DNA of 64,000 nucleotides from Dyella psychrodurans (GTDB taxonomy: Bacteria > Pseudomonadota > Gammaproteobacteria > Xanthomonadales > Rhodanobacteraceae): contig NZ_QRBF01000002.1 of the NCBI RefSeq assembly GCF_003363265.1, positions 62,001-126,000 on the forward strand. Direction: 5' to 3'. The first letter of the stretch is position 1. Each line of letters starts with the position of its first letter. A program made the position numbers and the translations under genes. Shown here piece by piece: positions 1 through 7,531 of this stretch. Under the pieces are notes generated by a model, which was not told the origin of the DNA, made no database searches, and saw only the letters and a program-made list of their open reading frames with translations.

Positions 1-309
1 GGCAGCCACCAGCGCGCCGGCAGCACGCAGGCCGGCCTCGGCCGATGCCGGGGACATCAGTGTGTCTTCGTCCAGCCGCACCGTGTCTGATTCGGGACAG
101 ATGCCGAGAATCCGGTCGACATGTGCAGACGTGTGCACGCGCAACAGTTGCTCGCGCGTCGCGCGTGGCGCTTCGACCCGATCAAGGGCGGCGAAACGAT
201 CCTGGTCCAGGGCTTGCAGCACCGCGCGCAGGCGAGCCGGCGATTCGGGATGCCCCGGACCCGGGTCGTGTTGCAGGCAAACGGCATGGGTAAAGAGCTG
301 CACCATCAT
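1..309 (-). CDS. Histone deacetylase family protein (AcuC/class II HDAC-like), C-terminus beyond window
   Basis: The reading frame is open from an ATG-ATG pair at 309/306 to the left edge, giving 103 N-terminal residues. The segment HDPGPGHPESPARL is the N-terminal signature of the arginase-fold deacetylases (HDAC, AcuC, acetylpolyamine amidohydrolase), which are zinc-dependent and remove acetyl groups from lysines or polyamines. The metal-binding and catalytic residues lie in the missing part, so activity cannot be judged. The gene follows the adenosyltransferase gene by 10 bases on the same strand and is probably the third gene of that operon. Family assignment is fairly safe; substrate is unknown. 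Confidence 0.75.
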   Translation of the reverse strand, partial: MMVQLFTHAVCLQHDPGPGHPESPARLRAVLQALDQDRFAALDRVEAPRATREQLLRVHTSAHVDRILGICPESDTVRLDEDTLMSPASAEAGLRAAGALVAA

Positions 310-319
310 CGGCGATGAT

Positions 320-886
320 TCAGGGATTGGGTTTGCGGCGACGCTCGTGCTGCCAAAGCACCTCGCCGTGACCGCTGGCGCGCGCAAGGACGCGGCACAG
401 CACGAACAGGAGGTCCGACAATCGATTGAGATAGCGCTGCGCTTGTGGGCGAATCGATTCCTCGCGTCCCAGCGCAATGACTTCCCGCTCGGCCCGGCGG
501 CAGACCGTGCGCGCAAGATGACAGCAGGATGCCGCCATGCCGCCACCGGGAAGAATGAAATCCTTCAGCGGCGGCAACGGATCGTTGAATCCATCGAGCG
601 ACTGCTCAAGACGCGTGATGTCGGCGTCGTCGATCATCGCCATGCCGGGAATGCACAACTCGCCGCCGAGATCGAACAGCTCGTGCTGCACCTGGGTCAG
701 CGTTTCGCGCATGGCGTCGTCGACACCCTCGCAGGCCAGCACCATGCCGATCGTGCTGTTGAGTTCGTCGACGGTGCCGTAAGCCGATACGCGAAGCGAA
801 TCCTTGGCCACGCGCGAACCGTCGCCGAGGCCCGTACTGCCGTCGTCGCCGGTACGGGTGTAGATCTTGGATAGCCGATTGCCCAC
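320..886 (-). CDS. Cob(I)alamin adenosyltransferase, PduO type
   Basis: A 188-residue protein of normal length for the PduO-type ATP:cob(I)alamin adenosyltransferases, cytosolic trimers that make adenosylcobalamin from ATP and reduced corrinoid. Visible family motifs are TRTGDDGSTGLGDGSRV near the N-terminus (ATP binding), GTVDELNS, the ILPGGG turn and YLNRLSDLLFVL near the C-terminus. The start is a GTG at 886, two bases after the stop of the upstream membrane protein, so translation is probably coupled. A second, unrelated adenosyltransferase (CobA/CobO type) is encoded at 58848, so the genome has both families. No riboswitch is visible upstream of this operon. Confidence 0.93.
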   Translation of the reverse strand: MGNRLSKIYTRTGDDGSTGLGDGSRVAKDSLRVSAYGTVDELNSTIGMVLACEGVDDAMRETLTQVQHELFDLGGELCIPGMAMIDDADITRLEQSLDGFNDPLPPLKDFILPGGGMAASCCHLARTVCRRAEREVIALGREESIRPQAQRYLNRLSDLLFVLCRVLARASGHGEVLWQHERRRKPNP

Positions 887-888
887 GA

Positions 889-1494
889 TCAGTGCTGCAT
901 CTGTCCGCTGCGCTTGACGGCGCGCGACATGGTGACAGCCAGCACATGCAGCACCGCGCCAAGGCCCACATACAGCGCCGTGGTCTGCAGGAACGGCAGG
1001 TACCAGTCACCCAGGTTTTCGAACCAGGCGCCGAAGCTGCGTGGTGACGGGACCGAACTGCTGAGCCAGTAGAAGCTGCCGTTGGAAATCAGGTAGCACA
1101 GATTCTCGCTGACCAGCAGCGCGACGACGGCCAGCGCCAGCGTGGACAGGCGCAGACCTGCCTGGTGTTTCGCCAGCCAGCTGCCACCCAGCCACAGTGA
1201 ACCGTAGGCCGGGATCAGGAACCAGTAACCCGCCGAGACGCAGTAGTGGCTGAAGAAATCGATGCCCATGCCGGTGATGACGAAGTAATCGACCACCACG
1301 GCCTCGGCCATCAGCAGCGGAAAGGCCCAGCGAGCCGAACCACGCAGCCAGAATCCGGCAAGGAAGAACACCCCCCAGCTGGCATCCGGCAGCGCATCGA
1401 AGTGATGCAGGATCGAGTGATGCACGCGGGTAAGCGCCATCAGCAGGGCAAGTGCGGCGAAAATGCCAAGGCGTCGGGTTTGTGTCATCGCCAT
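889..1494 (-). CDS. Small integral membrane protein, possible cobalamin uptake component (BtuN-like)
   Basis: A 201-residue protein with about five or six hydrophobic segments (start MAMTQTRRLGIFAALAL) and an N-terminal HHSILHHF histidine cluster. ATG at 1494 is chosen because GGAGCTC lies six bases upstream; the open frame extends much further but only as antisense of ubiH. It sits two bases upstream of the PduO adenosyltransferase. I recall that membrane proteins in this position in related genomes have been labelled optional components of a B12 transporter (BtuN), but the protein itself has no motif that proves corrinoid transport. Membrane protein: certain. Cobalamin role: inference from context. 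Confidence 0.6.
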   Translation of the reverse strand: MAMTQTRRLGIFAALALLMALTRVHHSILHHFDALPDASWGVFFLAGFWLRGSARWAFPLLMAEAVVVDYFVITGMGIDFFSHYCVSAGYWFLIPAYGSLWLGGSWLAKHQAGLRLSTLALAVVALLVSENLCYLISNGSFYWLSSSVPSPRSFGAWFENLGDWYLPFLQTTALYVGLGAVLHVLAVTMSRAVKRSGQMQH

Positions 1495-1596
1495 GAAGAG
1501 CTCCGTGAAAGGCTGACGGCTAAAGAAGACGCCCAGTTTAGCCCAATGCGGACCCGGCAGACGCATCCGTGAGGCTCTGCGCGTATCATCCCGCGC

Positions 1597-2823
1597 ATGA
1601 CTGCCCCTACTCCCTTCGACGCCAACGGCAACGTGCTCATCATCGGCGGCGGCCTGGTTGGCGCCAGCCTTGCGATTGCGCTCGACATCGCCGGCTGTCG
1701 CGTCACCCTGGTCGAAGCGGCCGCCCCGCGCGCCGACGCGCAGCCCAGTTACGACGAGCGCAACCTTGCGCTGGCGCGCGCCACCGTCAACGGGCTGGAC
1801 GCCATCGGTGTCTGGCCGCTGGTTGCCGCGCAGGCGACGCCCATTCGACATATTCATGTGAGTCGCGCCGGCGAATTCGGCAGTGCCCGACTCGATGCCG
1901 CACGGCATGGCGTCGATGCGCTTGGCTGGACGCTTCCCGCCCGCGAACTGGGCAGCGCCTTGCTGCGTCGTTTGAACACCTGCGAACGCCTGATGCGCCT
2001 CGCGCCGGCAAGCCTGACCGGTCTCGAAAAGCACACCGATGGCTGGCGTGCGCAGATCAGGACGGAACACGGCGAGCAGCATATCGACGCCGCCTTGCTG
2101 GTGGGCGCCGACGGCACCGAGTCGTTCGTGCGCAAGCAACTCGGCATCCAGGCCGAAACGTACGACTACGAGCAGACTTTGTTCGTTTGCACCGTTACAC
2201 CCGAGCGCGATCACGCGCACCGCGCGTGGGAACGTTTTTCCGACGACGGACCGATCGCCATGCTTCCGTTGACGGAGCGCCGCTGCGGCTTGGTCCTCAC
2301 GGTCCCGTCGGAATCCGCCGCAGAAGTCGCCGCACTCGACGATGCGGGATTCATCGCGCTCGCACAGCAGCGCTTCGGATGGCAGTTGGGTCGGCTGAGC
2401 CGGCCCGGCAAACGTCATCCGTATGCCATCCGCCGCGTCGCTGCTAGCAGCTTGACGGCGGTGCGCGCGGTGCTGGTGGGCAATGCCGCGCAGACCGTGC
2501 ACCCCATCGGTGCGCAAGGCTTCAATCTTGGCTTGCGCGATGCACTGACACTCGCCGAGCTAGTCGCCGAGGCCGCCGATCCGGGCTCATCGACGCTGCT
2601 CGAGCGCTATGCCGCGCGCCGCGCTCCCGATCGCGAGGGCACCATGGCGATGAGTCACGATCTGGTGCGTTTCGCTTGCATGCAACAGCCCTTGCTTGCG
2701 CCGCTGCGTTCGCTGGCCTTGCTCGCTTACGACCGAGTCCCGCCGCTGCAACAAGTGCTGGCGCGGCGCGGCATGGGTTTCCGCGGCGAACCGCCACGCG
2801 CCGTGCTGGAGCGTTTGTCATGA
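1597..2823 (+). CDS. ubiH: 2-octaprenyl-6-methoxyphenol hydroxylase (UbiH family FAD monooxygenase)
   Basis: A 408-residue class A flavoprotein monooxygenase. The N-terminal dinucleotide fold is LIIGGGLVGASLAIAL, the middle motif is GADGTESFVRKQLGI, and the C-terminal FAD motif is GNAAQTVHPIGAQGFNLGLRD, where Asn and Gln replace the more common Asp and His of GDAAH, as is seen in UbiH-type proteins. UbiH hydroxylates the ubiquinone ring at the inner membrane using oxygen and NADPH. The stop overlaps the start of the next hydroxylase (ATGA), so the two are translated together. Family level is secure; the exact ring position is inferred from UbiH-like features. Confidence 0.88.
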   Translation: MTAPTPFDANGNVLIIGGGLVGASLAIALDIAGCRVTLVEAAAPRADAQPSYDERNLALARATVNGLDAIGVWPLVAAQATPIRHIHVSRAGEFGSARLDAARHGVDALGWTLPARELGSALLRRLNTCERLMRLAPASLTGLEKHTDGWRAQIRTEHGEQHIDAALLVGADGTESFVRKQLGIQAETYDYEQTLFVCTVTPERDHAHRAWERFSDDGPIAMLPLTERRCGLVLTVPSESAAEVAALDDAGFIALAQQRFGWQLGRLSRPGKRHPYAIRRVAASSLTAVRAVLVGNAAQTVHPIGAQGFNLGLRDALTLAELVAEAADPGSSTLLERYAARRAPDREGTMAMSHDLVRFACMQQPLLAPLRSLALLAYDRVPPLQQVLARRGMGFRGEPPRAVLERLS

Positions 2824-4022
2824 GAACGGTCCCGTCGAGCCTTCGCCGTGGTCCCGGACTGGATGTCGCCGTGGTGGGTGGCGGCATGGTGGGTGCGGCC
2901 GCGGCACTTGCACTGAGCCGTGCCGGATTCAGCACCGCCTTGCTGGAAGCCAGGCCGCCGGCGGCCTGGAACGCCAGCGACGATGTCGATCTTCGCGTGG
3001 TCGGGCTGGCGCCTTCGTCGATTGCCTTGTTGCAGGAATTGGGCGTTTGGACGGCCATTCGCGAGGCGCGAGCATGCCCCTATTCGCATATGCACGTATG
3101 GGATGCCGAAAACGGTGCCGCGATCGACTTCGACGCTGCCGACGAAGCTCGCGACCTGCTCGGCTACATCGTTGAAAACAATCTGGTGCAGTGGACGCTT
3201 TGGCAGTCGCTGGAAGCGGCTGGTGTGCGACGCCTGTGCCCGGCGACGGTGAAGGACTACGAGGTGCGATCCGATCGCGTCATGCTCGAGCTGGCCGACG
3301 GCGAGAGCGTTGCGGTGCGATTGCTGGTCGCCGCCGACGGTGCCGGTTCGCCGCTACGCGAGCGCGCCGGCATCGCCACGCGGGGGCGCGATTATGCGCA
3401 ACGTGCTGTCGTGGCCCATGTCACCACCGAACGTCCCCATGCCCGCACTGCCTGGCAACGCTTCTTGCCGACCGGGCCGCTGGCCTTGTTGCCGCTGGCG
3501 GATGGACGCAGCTCGGTCGTGTGGTCGCTGCCGGAAGCGGAGGCGCGTCGCGTGCAGTCGCTGGATGACCAGGCGTTTCTCAACGAACTGGGCATCGCCA
3601 GCGATTTTCGACTCGGCCGAATCACGGCTGCCACGCCTCGCGTTGCGTTTCCCCTGAAACTGCAACTTGCCGACACCTACCAGGCCGAACGTTTCGTGTT
3701 GCTTGGCGATGCCGCGCATACGGTGCATCCGCTCGCCGGTCAGGGCGTAAACCTGGGATTGCGCGATGTGGCCGAGCTTCGCGACACGCTTGTCGAAGCG
3801 CGCGAGCAGGGGCGCGACATGGCCGAGGCGCACGTACTTCGGCGTTACGCGCGCAGGCGACGCAGTGCCGATACGCTGGACGCCTACGGCTTCGACACAC
3901 TGGCGCGCATTTACAGCTGGCAATCCACGCCGCTCGTTGCCGCGCGTGGTCTGGGTGTACGCATCCTTGATCGTCTTGCACCGTTGAAGCGACGCCTCGC
4001 CGCTCACGCCGCGGGGCGCTAA
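2820..4022 (+). CDS. Ubiquinone biosynthesis FAD hydroxylase (UbiI/UbiF/VisC family)
   Basis: A 400-residue FAD monooxygenase paralogous to the upstream UbiH. It has VAVVGGGMVGAAAALALSRAG at the N-terminus, AADGAGSPLRERAGI in the middle and the canonical GDAAHTVHPLAGQGVNLGLRD near the C-terminus. The ATG at 2820 overlaps the ubiH stop by four bases, which fixes the start; longer versions would run back into ubiH. Members of this branch carry out C5 (UbiI) or C6 (UbiF) hydroxylation, and in bacteria with few hydroxylases one enzyme may do several positions. I cannot tell which position this one modifies. Confidence 0.85.
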   Translation: MRTVPSSLRRGPGLDVAVVGGGMVGAAAALALSRAGFSTALLEARPPAAWNASDDVDLRVVGLAPSSIALLQELGVWTAIREARACPYSHMHVWDAENGAAIDFDAADEARDLLGYIVENNLVQWTLWQSLEAAGVRRLCPATVKDYEVRSDRVMLELADGESVAVRLLVAADGAGSPLRERAGIATRGRDYAQRAVVAHVTTERPHARTAWQRFLPTGPLALLPLADGRSSVVWSLPEAEARRVQSLDDQAFLNELGIASDFRLGRITAATPRVAFPLKLQLADTYQAERFVLLGDAAHTVHPLAGQGVNLGLRDVAELRDTLVEAREQGRDMAEAHVLRRYARRRRSADTLDAYGFDTLARIYSWQSTPLVAARGLGVRILDRLAPLKRRLAAHAAGR

Positions 4023-4088
4023 CCGTCTTTCATGCATCCGCCCGCGTGGCGGATCCTGTTTCATGGCCTTAAGCAGAGGAATCACGTC

Positions 4089-4883
4089 ATGCGTTTTGTT
4101 CGGCTGGGTTGTCTCGCATTGCTGGCAGGGTTGAGCTTCGCCGCCCAGGCGAAGATGGTTCACCGTCCGGTGGAATGGACGGTGGACGGGACGCATTTCA
4201 AGAGCGTTCTGGTGTACGACGACGCAAGCAGCGCCAAGCGTCCGGGGTTGGTGATGGTGCCGAACTGGTATGGCATCAATGATGGGGCCGTGCAGAAGGC
4301 CGACATGATCGCCGGCAAGGATTACGTGATCCTGCTGACCGATATGTACGGCGAAAATGTGCGTCCGCAGCCGGGTCATGCCGACCAGGCGCAAGCGGCC
4401 ACCAAGGCGCTCTACGGCGATCGTGAGCTGATGCGCAAACGCATCAACGCGGCACTTGCCCAGTTGAAGGCGCAAGCGGGCACCGCACCGATCGATCTCT
4501 CAAAGCTGGCGGCCATCGGCTTTTGCTTCGGCGGTACGGCCGTGCTCGATCTGGCGCGCAGCGGTGCCGATGTGGCGGCCGTGGTGTCCTTCCACGGCGG
4601 CCTGACCACCGACAATCCCGCCCTGGCAAAAAACATCAAGGCGCGGGTTTTGGTGATGAACGGTGCCGACGACAAGGGCACGATGCCCGACGCCGACAAA
4701 TTCATGGACGAAATGCGTTCGAGTCCGGCCGATTGGCAGTTCGTGGTGCTGGGCAATGCCGTCCACTGTTTCACCGAGGTGGGTGAGAATTCCGCCGGCT
4801 GCAAGTACGACGCACGTGCGGCTGCCAGGAGCTATCGACTCATGCACGACTGGTTGCATGCGGCCTTCGCCGATACCCCCTGA
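4089..4883 (+). CDS. Exported dienelactone hydrolase family protein
   Basis: A 264-residue alpha/beta hydrolase with an N-terminal signal peptide (MRFVRLGCLALLAGLSFAAQ, probable cleavage after AQA). The nucleophile elbow is GFCFGG, giving a cysteine as in dienelactone hydrolases, and a late histidine in NAVHCF is a good candidate for the third triad residue. The ATG at 4089 is preferred over an upstream in-frame ATG at 4032 because AGAGGA lies eight bases before it and it starts exactly at the signal peptide. The family hydrolyses lactones and other esters; the natural substrate here is unknown. Probably read together with, or just after, the ubi pair. Confidence 0.82.
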   Translation: MRFVRLGCLALLAGLSFAAQAKMVHRPVEWTVDGTHFKSVLVYDDASSAKRPGLVMVPNWYGINDGAVQKADMIAGKDYVILLTDMYGENVRPQPGHADQAQAATKALYGDRELMRKRINAALAQLKAQAGTAPIDLSKLAAIGFCFGGTAVLDLARSGADVAAVVSFHGGLTTDNPALAKNIKARVLVMNGADDKGTMPDADKFMDEMRSSPADWQFVVLGNAVHCFTEVGENSAGCKYDARAAARSYRLMHDWLHAAFADTP

Positions 4884-4919
4884 ACGGGTGACCCAAACAA
4901 TCTTGCTTGTATCCCCAAA

Positions 4920-4948
4920 CCCGTCCGTGCGATAACCGCGCGGACGGG
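4920..4948 (+). terminator. Stem-loop after the dienelactone hydrolase gene
   Basis: An eight-base stem CCCGTCCG / CGGACGGG (4920-4927 with 4941-4948) closes a 13-base loop 36 bases after the hydrolase stop. There is no T-tract, so it may be an RNA-stabilising hairpin or a Rho-assisted end rather than an intrinsic terminator. Confidence 0.35.
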
Positions 4949-5139
4949 CTCCGCGCCCGTGCCAGGGAAGTCTGCAGCTCGAATGGGGAGGGTTGCAGCG
5001 TTTCTCGTGATGAGTCGGTGCGTTCTGCTTGCCTATTCGCAGGCAAGGACGCCGAAGTTCAAACAATAGCCGTTTGAATGGTTTTGCCGGATCGATTCGA
5101 CAATCGTCACGTCATGACAAACACAGGGAGGCGTATTTC

Positions 5140-5457
5140 ATGAACATGTATGCCAGGGTATTGATGGCAGGCCTTATGCTGGCCTCGGTCGCCGCTGCTG
5201 CGGATCCTTTTCCAGAGACGGCGTCGCATGCCGGCGAGTTCCATTACCGCACGGGCCACCCCGTTCCGCCCAACTACCTCGCGGACGACCATCGCATCAC
5301 CAACTATCGCCACTACCATCTCGACAAGCCGATGGACGGCTATATGTGGGTGCGGGGCGAAGAAAACGAATACCTTCTGGTTTCAACGACGTCGCATATT
5401 CTGCGAAGGATCGAATATCGCGAGAGTATTCCGCCGGAAGCCGAGTCGAGCAAGTAA
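5140..5457 (+). CDS. RcnB-like periplasmic protein
   Basis: A 105-residue protein with a short signal peptide (MNMYARVLMAGLMLASVAAA, cleavage near AAA-ADPF). The mature part, NYRHYHLDKPMDGYMWVRG followed by EYLLVSTTSHIL, matches the RcnB/YohN family core, which in E. coli helps control periplasmic nickel and cobalt. ATG at 5140 is chosen because GGAG precedes it by nine bases and it begins the signal peptide. Stand-alone gene, convergent with ispB. A cobalt or nickel role would fit the cobalamin genes nearby, but RcnB homologues are numerous in this group and often uncharacterised. Confidence 0.7.
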   Translation: MNMYARVLMAGLMLASVAAAADPFPETASHAGEFHYRTGHPVPPNYLADDHRITNYRHYHLDKPMDGYMWVRGEENEYLLVSTTSHILRRIEYRESIPPEAESSK

Positions 5458-5476
5458 ACGTCGTTGTGGGTAAACG

Positions 5477-5509
5477 GAGAAAGGCGCATGCCGCGTTGTC
5501 GCCTTTCTC
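5477..5509. terminator. Hairpin between convergent rcnB-like gene and ispB
   Basis: A ten-base perfect stem GAGAAAGGCG / CGCCTTTCTC (5477-5486 with 5500-5509) lies in the 106-base gap between two convergent genes. The T-rich right arm on plus and the matching arm on minus suggest use from both sides. Confidence 0.5.
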
Positions 5510-5563
5510 ACGACGTTGCCATCGGGTGGTGTTAAAGCAGACGTTTGTACGGCGCGCTGAACG

Positions 5564-6586
5564 TTAGTGCGTGCGATCCACGGCGTATGACGCAAGCGCC
5601 ATCAGGGCGCTGCGGTAGGGCGAATCCGGAATCTCGCTCAATGCCGCCTGCGCCGCAGCCGCGTGCGATGCGGCGCGCTGATGAGTGCGCTCAAGGGCGC
5701 CTGAATCGCGGATGGTCGCGATGATGCGGTCGAGCGAGGCCAGTTCGCCGTGCTCAACCGCATGGCGCAGCGACTGCGCTTGTTCAGGTGCCGCTTTTTC
5801 CAAGGCGTAGATCAAGGGCAGGGTGGGTTTGCCCTCGGCGAGGTCGTCGCCAATGTTCTTGCCCAGCGTCCGCGAATCGCTGACGTAATCGAGCAGGTCG
5901 TCGGCGATCTGGAAGGCGTAGCCCAACTGCATGCCATAACGGCGAAGGGCAGCAACCTGGGCGTCGGGCAGTCCGCCGAGCAATCCGCCAAGTTCGGTGG
6001 CGGCGGCGAACAGCACGGCGGTCTTGCGTTCGATCACGGCCAGGTAGGCGGCTTCGCTCACGTCGGCGTTGCCGATATTGAGCAGCTGCAGAACCTCGCC
6101 TTCGGCAATGGTGTTGGTGGTATCGGCGAGGATGCGCATGATGCGCATGTCATCCAGTTCCACCATCAGCTGGAACGAACGCGAATAGAGAAAATCGCCC
6201 ACCAGCACGCTGGCCGCATTGCCCCACAGGGCATTGGCCGTCTTGCGGCCGCGGCGCAGGTCCGATTCGTCCACCACGTCGTCGTGCAGCAAGGTGGAGG
6301 TGTGGATGAACTCGATCACCGCAGCCAGCTTGATGTTCTTGTCGCCCGCATACCCGGCCGCCCGGGCAGCCAGTGCATGCAGCATGGGACGCAGGCGCTT
6401 TCCGCCGCCGGCGATGATGTGGTCGGCGATCTGGTTGATCAGCACTACGTCGGAAGCCAGCCGCTGACGGATCAACGCATCGATGCGCTGCATATCGCCT
6501 TCGGCGAGCGCGCGTACACCCGAATAGTCGAGTGCGGGGTCGATGGTCTGGAGAACGGAAGTGCTCATGCGGCGGGTACTGGACAT
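5564..6586 (-). CDS. ispB: Octaprenyl diphosphate synthase (trans-polyprenyl synthase)
   Basis: A 340-residue polyprenyl synthase of normal length. The first aspartate-rich motif is LLHDDVVDESDLRRGR, the second lies in QIADDLLDYVSD, and the C-terminal GDDLAEGKPTLPL is typical of IspB. It extends farnesyl diphosphate with isopentenyl diphosphate to make the side chain of ubiquinone, matching the ubiH pair at 1597-4022. Two starts are possible: ATG 6586 (GGGG three to six bases upstream) and ATG 6568. A perfect TATAAT reads on the minus strand at 6601-6596, but I see no convincing -35, and it would leave almost no leader for the first ATG. Confidence 0.93.
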   Translation of the reverse strand: MSSTRRMSTSVLQTIDPALDYSGVRALAEGDMQRIDALIRQRLASDVVLINQIADHIIAGGGKRLRPMLHALAARAAGYAGDKNIKLAAVIEFIHTSTLLHDDVVDESDLRRGRKTANALWGNAASVLVGDFLYSRSFQLMVELDDMRIMRILADTTNTIAEGEVLQLLNIGNADVSEAAYLAVIERKTAVLFAAATELGGLLGGLPDAQVAALRRYGMQLGYAFQIADDLLDYVSDSRTLGKNIGDDLAEGKPTLPLIYALEKAAPEQAQSLRHAVEHGELASLDRIIATIRDSGALERTHQRAASHAAAAQAALSEIPDSPYRSALMALASYAVDRTH

Positions 6587-6760
6587 AGACCCCAGATTAT
6601 AGAGGCGCCAGCCGCGTTACGTGTGACTCCGGGCGGATTTTCTCCCGCCGGCGTGAGGCGATGGACGGCAACCCGCCGTGGCGCCGTCCGGCATCGGCCC
6701 CGGGACCCTATGTTAGGATGCCAAACCAGCCCGCAATAAGGCATCGTTCGAGGTTATTTC

Positions 6761-7264
6761 ATGGCACGCGGTATCAACAAAGTCATCCTGGTCGGCAATC
6801 TTGGCGCCGACCCCGAAGTCCGTTACACCGGCGGCGGTACCGCGATCGCCAGCCTGAGGATCGCCACCTCCGAGCAGTGGACCGACAAGCAGAGCGGCCA
6901 GAAGCAGGAGCGTACCGAGTGGCATCGCGTCAAGCTCTTCGGTCGCCTGGCGGAGATCGCCGGCGAGTATCTGAAGAAGGGTCGCCAAGTTTATGTCGAG
7001 GGCTCCCTGCGCACCGACAAATACACCGACAAGGACGGTATCGAACGTTACTCCACCGACATCATCGCCAACGACCTGCAGATGCTGGGCGGCGGCGGTG
7101 AAGGTGGCGGCACGGGCGGCGGTGGTGGCGGCGGTTATCGCGAGCGCCCGCAGGGCGGTCCTCCGCGCCAGGGTGGTGGCGATTACGGCAGCGCTCCCCA
7201 GCGCCAGTCGGCTCCGCCGGTGGAAAGCGGCAACCAGTTCGATGACGACGATATTCCGTTCTGA
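6761..7264 (+). CDS. ssb: Single-stranded DNA-binding protein
   Basis: A 167-residue SSB. Residues 1-110 form the OB fold ([20 protein letters not shown], then [22 protein letters not shown]). A glycine-rich, disordered linker follows, and the protein ends in the conserved acidic tip DDDDIPF that docks partner proteins of replication, recombination and repair. Single gene with its own strong terminator 27 bases after the stop. Length, fold and tip all fit a functional SSB. Confidence 0.97.
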   Translation: MARGINKVILVGNLGADPEVRYTGGGTAIASLRIATSEQWTDKQSGQKQERTEWHRVKLFGRLAEIAGEYLKKGRQVYVEGSLRTDKYTDKDGIERYSTDIIANDLQMLGGGGEGGGTGGGGGGGYRERPQGGPPRQGGGDYGSAPQRQSAPPVESGNQFDDDDIPF

Positions 7265-7291
7265 CGGATGGGGTACCAGACGACTTTCGAC

Positions 7292-7317
7292 AAAGCCCGC
7301 TCTTGAGCGGGCTTTTT
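7292..7317 (+). terminator. Intrinsic terminator of ssb
   Basis: An 11-base stem AAAGCCCGCTC / GAGCGGGCTTT with a two-base spacer (7303-7304) ends in a run of five T. It is placed 27 bases after the ssb stop. The rest of the gap up to 7531 shows no clear gene or motif. Confidence 0.9.
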
Positions 7318-7531
7318 GATGCTGGCGTCGTTACACAAGACGCGCCCGATGCTGTGGACCATGTTCATGATCACGCCTTGCATCACCTCGGTGAAAAGCG
7401 GTTGACGCCTGCGCGGAGTAGACTGCCTGTGCTACACCGACCGGATATGACAGGGGTGAGACGTTATCGGCCGGCGTTCGATAGCCACATGTCGTGGATG
7501 GACATTCTTCGCGAACGGAGAAAGTCGGGTG

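Noticed and set aside
1495-2517. N-terminal extension of the minus-strand membrane protein (542-codon open frame)
   Set aside because: It is the exact antisense of ubiH; the protein fold and ribosome site begin at 1494.
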